Assembly: GCA_949130485.1 (NCBI GenBank)
Contig: OX422193.1
Coordinates: forward strand, 1,309,501 to 1,373,500
DNA from: Agelas oroides
Lineage: Eukaryota; Porifera; Demospongiae; Agelasida; Agelasidae
Length of the DNA: 64,000 nucleotides
Direction of reading: 5' to 3'
In this document: in pieces, positions 45,355 through 56,200 of the stretch
How positions within the stretch are numbered: position 1 is the first letter of the stretch
Layout of the letters: each line of letters begins with the position of its first letter
The notes under the pieces: generated by a model
The model's input: the letters and a program-made list of their open reading frames with translations, nothing else
What the model was told of the DNA's origin: nothing
The model's database searches: none
Translations under genes and position numbers: made by a program

Positions 45355-45496
45355 GAGCAAATCCTGAAGCACAAGTACCACAGTCTGACTGACATGGAAG
45401 ACGAACATAACACACGCACCTACAGCCACAAGGGTTCCCAGACATGGAGAAGCCTGCGTCTTCCTCCCTCCCACTCCCCACCTCCAAAATTGCTGG
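45355..45496 (+). pseudogene. SMARCA4/BRG1-like bromodomain exon (helices B and C), damaged
   Basis: EQILKHKYHSLTDMEDEHNT RTYSHKGSQ parallels RIRNHKYRSLNDLEKD...QNAQTFNLEGS with four to five codons deleted from the B helix and the acetyl-lysine-binding Asn replaced (TYS). It is the third copy of this exon in the window and the only one in order behind a ZA-loop exon. Confidence 0.65.
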
Positions 45497-45580
45497 GTAA
45501 GTGTGCATGAAGAATAATGCATACAGTAATTCTTTGTTAGGGGTAAGTTCATGTGAATGTGTTCAGGTCTGGTGGGTGTG

Positions 45581-45652
45581 TAGCCTCGTACCAAGGCCGC
45601 GTGGGAGGAGAGAAACATTTCACTCCTCCCATGCGGCCTGGGTATGAGGCTA
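45581..45652. mobile_element. 72-bp MITE, CCTCGTTCCCAGGC family, 9-bp TSD
   Basis: TAGCCTCGTACCAAGGCC...GGCCTGGGTATGAGGCTA with GTGGGTGTG duplicated (45572-45580 and 45653-45661). Confidence 0.88.
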
Positions 45653-45824
45653 GTGGGTGTGTTCAAGTCTGACGAGTTAGCCCTTCCATTGTTTATGTTC
45701 TGTGAAAACATCTCAGAACAGCATATGTAAACTTAAATTACGATTTCATGTTGCTCCACTTACCTCATTTTTCTCCTTCCAGACAAATGTCTCCCCTCAA
45801 ACACACCTCGCACAACTGCTCAAC

Positions 45825-46650
45825 TCTCTGCAGTCTATCAGACCACAACCTTCGGCCTCACAGGAGGAGTCCCACAGGGGGCCACTGTGCAGTGAGAGGG
45901 AGGAGTGGTTCAAAAGGTGAAGCTGTTCACCACAATGGTATGTATGTAGGCTGGTCATGATGACTGCAGTCTATCAGACCACAACCTTCGGCCTCACAGG
46001 AGGAGTCCCACAGGGGGCCACTGTGCAGTGAGAGGGAGGAGTGGTTCAAAAGGTGAAGCTGTTCACCACAATGGTATGTATGTAGGCTGGTCATGATGAC
46101 TGCAGTCTATCAGACCACAACCTTCGGCCTCACAGGAGGAGTCCCACAGGGGGCCACTGTGCAGTGAGAGGGAGGAGTGGTTCAAAAGGTGAAGCTGTTC
46201 ACCACAATGGTATGTATGTAGGCTGGTCATGATGACTGCAGTCTATCAGACCACAACCTTCGGCCTCACAGGAGGAGTCCCACAGGGGGCCACTGTGTAG
46301 TGAGAGGGAGGAGTGGTTCAAAAGGTGAAGCTGTTCACCACAATGGTATGTATGTAGGCTGGTCATGATGACTGCAGTCTATCAGACCACAACCTTCGGC
46401 CTCACAGGAGGAGTCCCACAGGGGGCCACTGTGCAGTGAGAGGGAGGAGTGGTTCAAAAGGTGAAGCTATTCACCACAATGGTATGTATGTAGGCTGGTC
46501 ATGATGACTGCAGTCTATCAGACCACAACCTTCGGCCTCACAGGAGGAGTCCCACAGGGGGCCACTGTGCAGTGAGAGGGAGGAGTGGTTCAAAAGGTGA
46601 AGCTGTTCACCACAATGGTATGTATGTAGGCTGGTCATGATGACTGCAGT
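45825..46650. repeat. 137-bp tandem repeat, six copies
   Basis: Unit starts CAGTCTATCAGACCACAACC and ends GTATGTATGTAGGCTGGTCA TGATGACTG, nearly identical between copies. A single diverged unit exists at 31160-31390 in the unit A block. Each unit contains a CTGCAG acceptor-like site and GGTATGTATG donor-like site, so it resembles an amplified exon. Confidence 0.93.
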
Positions 46651-47129
46651 ATGTGTGCCACCTTCCTCTCTGCTTTATGCTTTGTTGTTGCCAAGTGTCG
46701 TCTGTAGCCCCTCCCTTCCTTCATCGCTCCTTCCCTTCCTCTCCCTTATCACAATGGACAATACCTTGGTTGTTGTTGTCGTTGACGATACTTAGTATAG
46801 ATAACTTATTATAGAGCTCATGAGAATCCAACGACAGAGGGAACTGAACAAAAACATAAATACGTGCCTTAAATACTACCACACATACATGCGTAATTTT
46901 ACATCAGAGGATATTACACAGTCATTAGTGTCAGTGCACAGTATTGTAACATATGCCACAGTTGTGACTGAGCATGGTTGCATATGGAGGTTGTTGGAAA
47001 ATCATTTTAATGGTAGCTACCTCTTTGAAGTTGACAAAATAGGTCCAAAAATTTATGCTCCTTGAATAGGCTGACCATTCACATCCAGTGGCCTTGACGC
47101 ACACACACACACGCACCAAGTCCCACGTC

Positions 47130-47275
47130 TTCTTGTACCCTATACAGTTGAACACAGAAGCTGTCAAGAAGAAGGAGGAAGTCCTTGTTAGAAGGGTCCA
47201 CTGTACAGTGTTGCTGTGTCTTGTGGACAAGTATGAGGCTAGGACACCAGAAACAGTACTACATTATTAATTCAT
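47130..47275 (+). pseudogene. Conserved exon-like block of unknown origin (also at 32070-32165)
   Basis: Behind CTATACAG it reads LNTEAVKKKEEVLVRR; the copy at 32072 reads LNKEAVKEKEEEEVLIWR behind CCTACAG. I do not recognise it; it marks the end of the duplicated block in units A and B. Confidence 0.35.
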
Positions 47276-47571
47276 CATTTGGCCATTATGTTTTCATGTA
47301 CTGATTTTTCAAGTGTTTTGGATCAACAAGTTGCTAGCAGTGTCTAACAACGTGGGTGTGTCATGAAAGTGGGTGTAGCTGCTTTAATCACGTGACAAAA
47401 AAGTGCTGAATTGCAGTTGAGTGCACTACTGTAGTACTGAACAAGAGACCTGCTTAGAGCGGTTTTTCAGAACAATCTGAGAAAGACCTAGTAACGTCTG
47501 GAATGGTGAGAAATTAATTAAGTTTTATTCTGTTGACACTGCATTTATGGGAAATACATGTTGTGTATGGC

Positions 47572-49903
47572 TAGTCTCGCAAGCCAGACCCCACCAACCT
47601 CAGCGCGGATCGCTTTCAGTGCCTTTCCCCGTGCGTAAGTTGGGCGGATCATGGATAATAAAGTCACAAAAAAGTTTGCCAAACGCAAACAAGCACATGT
47701 AGGGATGAAATCCTCAAAAACCAACCAAACAAGACGGGAACGACACCACAATACTTTTACACCATCCCTACATCTTGTGCCATTTTGCCAAAACTGTGTG
47801 TTTGTATTTGTTTTTTAGTTGTGTGTAGAAGAGGGTTGTCTTGTAGATGGAAGGGTGTGGCATGGGTGTGTTGTGCATAGTGAGTATGTTGTGTTGTTGG
47901 TGGTTGCTACTGAGTGTAGCAGGTATGGTCCAAGTTGTGTGTGGAAGGTGTGGAGTGAGTGAGGAGTGGTGAGTGTGTGTGGTATGTTGGAATGTGCATT
48001 ATGTTGTTAAGTTTTATGCCTGTTTAGCATGATAGATATGGATTGTCTTGTATACAGGTGGCTGTGAAGTGAGTAGTGGTAATTTTGTAATGCTTTGTGA
48101 AGGATGGGTTATTTTGTGAGATAGTTGAATGGAGTGAAGTACTATGTTTGTTTGTGGTTGGTGTGGGCTAATAATTACAAATGTAGAGGGTTTTGTGTTG
48201 TGTACAGGTGGCAAAATGGCACAAGATGTAGGGATGGTGTAAAAGTATTGTGGTGTCGTTCCCGTCTTGTTTGGTTGGTTTTTGAGGATTTCATCCCTAC
48301 ATGTGCTTGTTTGCGTTTGGCAAACTTTTTTGTGACTTGTTTCTGTTGTTTTTTTGTTGTTGTTGTGTAACCACACCCCAAGTGAAATGACTTGTTATGT
48401 AGTTTATTGTTGATGTTGATGGATTTCTGGAGGATGTTAGCTGTTTGCACTTATCCACTTGACAATGGAATCATGGGTGTAACTGTTGTCTAATTGGGTA
48501 TGTGCATGTGTGTGTGAGTGGTTGTTCTAAGGCACTGTGGTCTCGGGGTCCTCCCAATAACGGGTATGGGAAGATGCCCTTTTCTTTTCAGGGTTCTTCC
48601 AATAACTAGTAAGAGAGTACGCCCGGGAAGATGCCCTTTGTTTTTCCGGTTTCTTCCAGTACTTGTTACGGGACGCTTGCCTTTTGCTTTCTTTGTTTCG
48701 CAGATAGTTCTGCTTATCCCGCGCCCGTTTCTTGTGGACGTTACGCATACTGCGTTCCTTGTCAAATCCAGCACAAGTACGTCAACTGCTGTATGAAAGT
48801 AGCAACATATGCAATCGTTTGGGAATCAATCGATCGTCAAGTTCTCTACGGAAGTAGAATAACCGCAGCTGCATGCCAACTTCACGTGCTGTAGCTGTTG
48901 AACTTCTGTTGACGTAATCGCTATGAATATTCTATTCTAACAAAATGGCGTATAGCAGCAAGCATAAGCGTGGGGTTACCTGAGAATCGCCGATTAATTC
49001 GACTTCTTTCTTTGAGAACGATGAGTGGTGGGTACAATACCCAGTAATTTATGCTGATCTTTCGCGTTTGAATCGTTGTAATAGCTTCAGCCGTTGTCGT
49101 GCTATCGTGGTGAGCAAAAGAAGTCAGAAGGTAGACGATTTGCCTTTTTTAGCGACTTGATGTCAGGTATACTTAGCGATGCTTTCCAGCAAATTTAACG
49201 ATCCTGTTGCCCATGGAAGCACTCGATAATGTCTGATATGGCTCATGGAGGCCGTTGACTTATCTAACGCGGACATTTCGAGCGTGTCATTTGTGCACTT
49301 TGAATGTGGCCGCCATTTTTTTTCGGGGTCATCCCTACATATGGCGTACTACCGTACGCCATGATAGTACGCGTACTATATTATCCATGGGCGGATTATG
49401 CTCAATTTTGTGCCATTATGCTATTCCAATATGCTCAAAATTGTACAAATTATGCCATAAATTTGCCTATTATGCTCAAACTATGCCCATGCATTATTTC
49501 TGGAAGGAGCAAACTTGTATGTTCAAATAATTATTTTACACTGTACAGAAAAAGTAAATTGAAACAGGATGGCAGTTCGTCGACCATTGAACTGCAACAT
49601 CATGGAAAGTTCAATGTAGTCCACCAGACTCTGTGATTGCTGATCATTGCTCCCTTACTTCGCCCGCTTACCAACAGGGCATGGGACGAGATACTTCACA
49701 GTCTGGGACTGGGACACGGTCTGAGGACAAGACTACCAGTCTACCACAGACACATTATGCTCAAAATGTACCCGCATAATGCTCAATGCTTTCTGGTACC
49801 TATTATTCCCAAAATTATGCCAGCATAATCCGCCCAACCCTAGTGTGATACCATACTGAAAGTGATCCACGCTGGGGTTGGTTGGGTCTGGCTTGCGAGA
49901 CTA
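47572..49903. mobile_element. 2.33-kb inverted-repeat element with 9-bp TSD and nested hairpins
   Basis: The ends TAGTCTCGCAAGCCAGACCC and reverse complement pair over about 50 bases, and GTGTATGGC flanks both sides (47563-47571 and 49904-49912). Inside are a perfect-looking 128-bp inverted repeat (47663-47790 and 48209-48336) and a third inverted pair starting GGGCGGATTATGCT (about 49388 and 49835). No transposase; the only repeated coding-like text is the minus-strand ORF at 48527-48748. Confidence 0.85.
48527..48748 (-). CDS. Short basic repeat ORF inside the transposon
   Basis: About 73 codons on the minus strand with internal repeats: SRNKYWKKPEKQRASSRAYS then LTSYWKNPEKKRASSHTRYW EDPE. 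Tandem YW(x)NPEKKRASS units of this kind occur at the N-termini of proteins of some invertebrate mobile elements, but the exact family is not recalled. Probably a captured fragment. Confidence 0.35.
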   Translation of the reverse strand: MRNVHKKRARDKQNYLRNKESKRQASRNKYWKKPEKQRASSRAYSLTSYWKNPEKKRASSHTRYWEDPETTVP

Positions 49904-50511
49904 GTGTATGGCATGATTGTCCATGGTGTAGCTGCCTGGTGTGTGCCCAGACCTAAGGCTAAGCTCTACAAATTTAGCTCGATATAAGGCATTTGAGCTA
50001 TTCCTTCTTGTGTTGTTGCTGTGACACTGAGGCTTCCTCTCCCTGTGTCTGCCGTGTAGAACTAGGGTACATGCATGCAAAAAGCCTCGCGCGCAGAGCC
50101 TGCATGGCCACTATTGCCGAGACACTAATAGTAGAGTAGTAGAAGAGGGACCAGCCTGTTCAATGTAGCACGATAGAGATACCAATATTGTACATGATGA
50201 TACAAGGGGTTGTCATTATATGTCCCGTGTAGAAGCGTTGCGACTGGGATCAAAATTGAATCAAGCAATCAAAGCCCTTTTTTGGGGGGCCGATCAAGGG
50301 ATCAAGGTGACCTCCAAACTGCTAAAATCAACAGATCAAGAATGCGCGGCTGCAATTTGACCTTTAGCCCTTGAAAATCAAACGATCAAGAGCCTTAGAA
50401 GGGAACGATCAAGCACACTTTTTGCCGATCAAGAAACTTATCGCGGTTGCAAACACTTCAACAGGCGACATGACTACCCCTTGTGATAGGCATATACGTA
50501 GTTCAGTGAGC

Positions 50512-51184
50512 CAGCCAGTTTTTGTTTATTTCCAGTGGGAGCGAGAGGGAGAGAAAAAATATGTCTTGACACTCTGGCCAGCTTTCCGTGCCACAAAGGA
50601 ATGTAATAATTGCACTCAAAGGCTACAGGTCATGTGGATGGCATACAAATTAACATCCTATCTCGTTCATCCAGCTGTTTGGTGCAGGTTGTGCCCATGC
50701 TGGCATACTGTAACGACAGAAAGCACATTCAGAACGATCCCGCTAGGCACGCATTGAAAAAGAGTCGTCTCAAGAGTGTACACAGTCTGTAATTTCTCCT
50801 ACTGGGAGAGTGATCATAATTATAGGCATGGCTTCCAGCGACTTGAGATAGCTAGTCATCTTGTAGCCTCATTCCCAGGCTCGTGTATGGCATGAGCCTG
50901 GGAACGAGGCTAGTCATCTTGATGCTGTGCTTGTATTCTCATCATGCCCGTGGAGTATAAAGCCTTAAGGCAAATTTGTATCATAGAATGCCATTAGGAT
51001 TAAAAAGTATACGGGTTGGTGCGCAGGAAGTCATGTGTTTAATTTTGAATGAATCAATCAGATTTAAACCTCATACATTACTCCAGATATCCACGGAAAG
51101 CTGGGCAGTGTCTAGAATTGTTTTTCTCTCCCTCTCGCTCCTCCCACTGGAAATAAAGGAAAATACGGCTGGCTCGCGAGGCTA
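50512..51184. mobile_element. ~670-bp inverted-repeat element, diverged copy of 1976-2611
   Basis: Arms carry CGAGAGGGAGAGAAAAAATA and TTTCTCTCCCTCTCGCTCCTCC with GGCTGGCTCGCGAGGCTAG at the right end. The interior matches that of the 1976-2611 element in reverse orientation. A small MITE (50864-50912) is nested in it. Confidence 0.75.
50864..50912. mobile_element. 49-bp MITE, 9-bp TSD
   Basis: TAGCCTCATTCCCAGGCTC...GAGCCTGGGAACGAGGCTA; GTCATCTTG on both sides. Confidence 0.88.
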
Positions 51185-51841
51185 GTGTTTATGTAGGCAC
51201 CAAAGAGTTCATTATGATAGACAAATAGTGTGAGGTACAGTACATGGTCAAGGGGTTATCTAAAGCCAGTGTTGACCGATAGTTTGACACCTATTTAACA
51301 CTTACAAAGGACGCTAAAAGCCTAACCAGATGGTTAACCATAGGCACTCTATAGAATATAAAAAATACAAAGGATATGACTGAGTTTCCTATACCTATCC
51401 TACTGCTCTACTGTCTATGCACTAAATGATAGACTACAATAGCTACCTGAGCCTCGTACCTATGCTATTCATTGGCCTGGGTACGAGGCTAGACAGTCCT
51501 TGAACAGTAGCTGTTGAAGTCGAAAGCCAGTGCTCAGCTTTTCTTCCGTCAGTCCAGAACTGCTGAGCAAGGGAGTTCAGTTAGGGCAGACAAATGGCAA
51601 TACACTGCCCATAAGAGGAGTGTAGAAACTGTTGAGGGATGTAGATCGAGCTGGGTGCGTGCGTCGAATTTGCCAGATGAAAGCTGAGCTGGAAGCTCAC
51701 GCTGAGCTCGCTCGCTTGCTCAGTAGTGTATCCACGATCATGATCATGAGCTATGGAAGTTGAGGTTCACGCCGAACTCGCTTGCTGCTTTGTAGCAGGA
51801 GCTAGTTTGACCACTTACTCAGCAGTGATGGAGATCACGTG

Positions 51842-51990
51842 TGCCTGTATATTGCGGGGACGCTCCCTGGGGGGCCAAAAGCGTGACATACATTTGACAT
51901 CACATGTGGCCGAGACTGCAACGCAACTACCAAGCCTCGCTACACTTAGGCCACACCTCCTGCTCCTAGCGCCTATGTCACAATTACCAT
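51842..51990. repeat. Dispersed repeat, inverted copy at 54680-54835
   Basis: GGGGGCCAAAAGCGTGACATACATTT...GCCGAGACTGCAACGC matches the reverse complement of 54680-54835, placing inverted copies on both sides of the unit C N-terminal exons. Confidence 0.65.
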
Positions 51991-52221
51991 TCCTCGCCGC
52001 ACACGGCAATTATTACTACTGGTGGTATGTATCATAGGTAGTAGAGTAGTAGGTCCTACTACTGTACACTATCTACATTTATGATACTGTTTGTGTGCTA
52101 TGCGTGTGCAAGGTAAAGCTCACTTTTACTAAAATGGAAGGGAAGGCTTGGGACACATTTTGTGCATGCATTCTTTGCTCTGAAAAACAAGCTGTACATT
52201 TTTAGAAGAGATGCCATCTTG

Positions 52222-52717
52222 TAGCCTCATTCCCAGGCTCTCCCCACTTAGGAGGGGGAGAGCCTGGTACATTGAGCCATGCACCTGCCACATCACATGC
52301 GTGACGTCAAGGATAGACATGACTCCAGGGGTAGACTAAGCTGGGCGCCCACGCACGTTCAAGTGCAAGTGTTTTCAAGACTACTACAGTACAGTCTTCT
52401 TTTGGGGTAAATAGCTTATAACACACAACAGATCATGAAATTTCTTGCCATTCAGCCCGTCTGGTGCCGTGTCTGACACTCTGAGAATCTACTACACCGG
52501 TCTACCTTGTGATTTATGGCCAGTGGTTTTTGTGCCATCTACATGTGTAGCTACGCGTGTACTTGCCTCGATCACAAACTCTGAACTACATGTACGTGTG
52601 TGGGATTCCGTGCATGCCCACACGCAATTAGGTTGTGTCTACCCTTGAGGTCACGCACATGGTAAAATGTACCATGCTCTCCCCCTCCTTAGCGGTGAGA
52701 GCCTGGGAATGAGGCTA
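52222..52717. mobile_element. 496-bp MITE, CCTCGTTCCCAGGC family, 9-bp TSD
   Basis: TAGCCTCATTCCCAGGCTCT...GAGCCTGGGAATGAGGCTA with GCCATCTTG on both sides (52213-52221 and 52718-52726), 140 bases upstream of the unit C exon with the 2A motif. Confidence 0.87.
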
Positions 52718-52855
52718 GCCATCTTGTACAACTAGTTCTTAGACTAGGCAGATGCTTCATCATGGTGAGATGAACTGTTTAGCATGATACATCTGACTAC
52801 AGCAGTATCAGAGGTAGCTTTCAGCCCATAATCTCCCCCTGCTGCTCCCCTACAG

Positions 52856-53273
52856 ATGCAGACCAGAAACTGGAAGAGCTACCAGAAGGCTTCTCTAAGG
52901 CCACACATCTGCCACTTTTATCAACTCACTCGTGTAGTGCCCAGCTACGTCCTTCCTTTGGCTGTGTGTATTTTGATTCTACCAATGTTAGAACATGTGC
53001 AGCTAGCAGCCACAGACCACATGAACCTCATTGGCCGATGTGGTCACATGCCCTTCAGTTTAGTGCTGTCATCTCTCAACAATGTACTACCAGCCATGGT
53101 CCTTCAGAACAGAGTAGTGAGGCTGAACATTGGATATGCGTCATGTTCCTCATCCCACTTCAGTGTCCGGCATGCTTCTCCCAGTCTTGGTGTCAGGGTA
53201 TACTCCAGAACGGTGGTGATAGTTCTCCTGCTGTTGTTGAGCGGAGACATTGAGGTGAATCCAGGGCCATTAG
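52856..53273 (+). CDS. Unit C exon 1: leader with 2A-like motif
   Basis: Open from ATG 52856 to GTAAGT. Hydrophobic segments VPSYVLPLAVCILILPMLEH and VVIVLLLLL precede the 2A core. Some APE-type non-LTR retrotransposons carry the same aliphatic run plus NPGP, so the exon could descend from such an element. It nevertheless splices in frame (NPGPLG|LHDLS) to the Death exon. Confidence 0.7.
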
Positions 53274-56200
53274 GTAAGTTAGCGTAAGATCTATTATTTG
53301 AAGAACCTTCAACTACCCAGCAGCTTATCTGATTATGGAATAATGTACTGAGTTTCTGGCAGTCATGGTAATAGTTATCAGAACAATTTTTCGACTTTAC
53401 ACTTACTTAGTTATATGTATCATGTATTGCACACTTACACCGAGTTATACATGGTACTCTCATTTGTCCACTCTCTGTATAGGCCTGCATGACTTGAGTG
53501 TCCTGCACCGTGAGCTGCATCCAGTCTCTCACAAGTGGTATTCTCTCGGAATACAGTTGCAAATTCCCGTTGGAACTCTGAAACGTATTGAAATCGAAAA
53601 TCGTCAGCTAACCAATTGTTTGTTAGAAATGTTGACTGTCTGGTTGCAGTGTAGCAATCCCCCACCCACTTTGAGCGTTCTCATTGAAGCACTTGAGAGT
53701 TCTCCTGTGGAGGAGAGGCGCTTGGCCCAACAGCTGAGAGACATGTACAGTCCAGGACGAGAGAGACAGATAACCATTGACTTCCACACACAAGGACCAC
53801 CACCCTCTGGAGTTCTCCCCACTTCACAAGGTAACTAACTCAGTGTACCTAGTACTGTCATGATATGTGGATGTGTTATGTGTGTTGATGTCACAGTATG
53901 CTGTTTGGTGGTAGACATTTGTATATGTCATTTTGTCCACATGCTCCGTTCTCCTGCAGTGCAACTTGGCAGGAGTCAAGGCCACTTTCTTCCATCACAA
54001 GTTCAGACGGCTCCGCTACATCAGTCTACTCAGTCTACTGTCTCCCTCACACAACCACCAGTCACTGCCTGCACAATCTCCACTCACCTCACTCCTCCAG
54101 AGATGACCACACCTCCTCACCCTCACATGGTAGCACACACAGGTATGTCACTTGTAACTGAGTTGCCAATTAGCCTTGTACCCAGGCCCCACCCAGCTTC
54201 CTATTTCAGCAAGAGATGAGAAGCTGGGTAGGACCTGGGAATAAGGCTACCGCAAAGCTGTTTAATCTTATGGTACACTTTGTTTGTGTCATACTGTGCA
54301 CTTGTGCGTGGGTTCTGCGCAGGCACATGGCAGCTGCTGGGCTTGGCTGTAAAGGGGCTGTGTTTGGCATCAGGAAGGCCGATTCTTGCCCTGGCTGCAT
54401 AAATGCGCTTAAAAAACGCTACTCTCACTTTGTAGGGGGTTTATTTCTGACAGGGAAGGCTGTTTGGGTTCTGAATGGGTGTTTGCTAGCCAAGAATACC
54501 AACTATTGCATGCTCGTTAATGAGTGGGCATGGTTAAAGTCATGAATCTGCTTATTGTACCTTAAAGTGCACTTTGGTTCAGTTTTGGAGTCAGGGATCC
54601 GACAGAAATGAAAATATGGTGCATTGAAGGGATGTCTGTGCTAAAAGTAGTCTCAAGGAGAAAAATTTAGGTGGTAAGGGTTAATTGCCGAGCGCAGCGA
54701 GGCTTGGTAATCGTGACGTGGCACCTCGGTGGTGACGTCACGCGGTGATACTGCGTTGCAGTCTCGGCCCCGGGAACGTCAAATGTATGTCACGGTTTTG
54801 GCCTCCGGGGCCCCCCCCCCCCCGCAAGTTTGGCATACGTGATCTTCATCTGTTACTGGGCGTGAGTAAATACGTAAGTGATCGAGTGAGGTATTTTTAC
54901 CTCGACGTCCATCGCTCTTGACCTCGAGGCTAGATGGCGATAGCAAGCAAACGAGTTCGTAGTGAACATCCAGTCAAGCTTCTGTCGGTCGGTTAATGGT
55001 ATTGAGCGAGCTCCGCATAGCAATCTAGCTCAACTTCCAGCGATCAGCGCAGCTTCTGGACTCTATTTGTGGGGATTTACGCTACTGAAAGAAAGTCATG
55101 CACTGTTCCATGAAGGCCATTCAACTGCTGCTGTTCAAAGACTCTCGGGTATTGCAGTCTGTCACTTAGTCATTGAAGCATAGATAATACAGTACTGATT
55201 ATCTATGAATGAAGTTAGTGTCTACCCCACTCAGTATAGTGGCAATGCAAAGTAAATGAATATAAAACTCAACACTTCTTATCCAACCTATGTCATTTCA
55301 ACGGTTGGAATCAATTTCTCGAACACGGCGCCTACATGAGAGACTTTTAGGATTACATGAACTTCAATAAACACACAGTAACACCTACATTTGCTACTTC
55401 ATTTATATTTGACAATTTCATTCCTACATATCATTCACTGCATGTTTGTAGTCGCCAGGCTCTGCTTTGTGCGAGGCTTGCTGCATGTCATGTACCCCTA
55501 GTTAATAAGGGTGGTGTAGTTAGCCTCATGTTAGCCTTGTCCCCTGGCCCTGCCCAGAAAATTGGGAAAGGAGCCTGGTCACACTTGCAAAATGTCTTGT
55601 ATGTGCTGAGTCAGTGTATTATGTAACAGCACATTATGCAATAGCACATGCCTTATGTAAGATCACATGGTAGCCAGTTACAGTTGACAATGGCATTACA
55701 GAATAAGTGAACAGATCTTGCCAAGAAGCGACTAGGGACTAATCAGGGAAGAAAGAATAGTAGCCTATCAAATGTAAATGTTTCTGAATTTCGAGACCGA
55801 CGAAAAGTAAAGCAGCCTCGTTCCCATTTTTAAACAGTCGTGGAATGAGGCTACTAAGTTCACATGTCCAAGAATTAATGGACAAACGTATTCTTGAACA
55901 CGAAACAAAGACTGCTATTAAAATTTACGGTATATGGCCACAAGCAAGCATAGCTAGCTAGCTAGATACACACACACTTCCGCAATGCAGTCCCGCTAGT
56001 GTGGGGCTCGCTCAGGCTCGTCCCAATAAGAATTTAGTCCCCCTACAAACGCACTGAATAGTGTACTTCAATTTGAGTTCAAAAAAGCTTGCGGAGCTGA
56101 TAATTACGACCCATTAACTGTTATTCTCTGTTGCCAGAGTCATAGTCTCGGGGACAGTAGATAAGGTTGCAAGAATTTTTGTGTTGTTGTGATAGCCTCA

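Noticed and set aside
46820..47065. Possible HSA-like fragment (QRQRELNKNINTCLKYYHTY) of the SMARCA4-like gene
   Set aside because: Only a few charged residues agree with the family; position and order do not fit, and no splice borders were found.
52445..52648. 67-codon ORF upstream of unit C
   Set aside because: Lies wholly inside the 496-bp MITE with target duplication at 52222-52717.
52856..53287. Reading exon 1 of unit C as only a non-LTR retrotransposon fragment
   Set aside because: The aliphatic run plus NPGP is also known in such elements. However, no reverse transcriptase or endonuclease coding follows, and the donor joins in the correct phase to a Death domain only 209 bases away.
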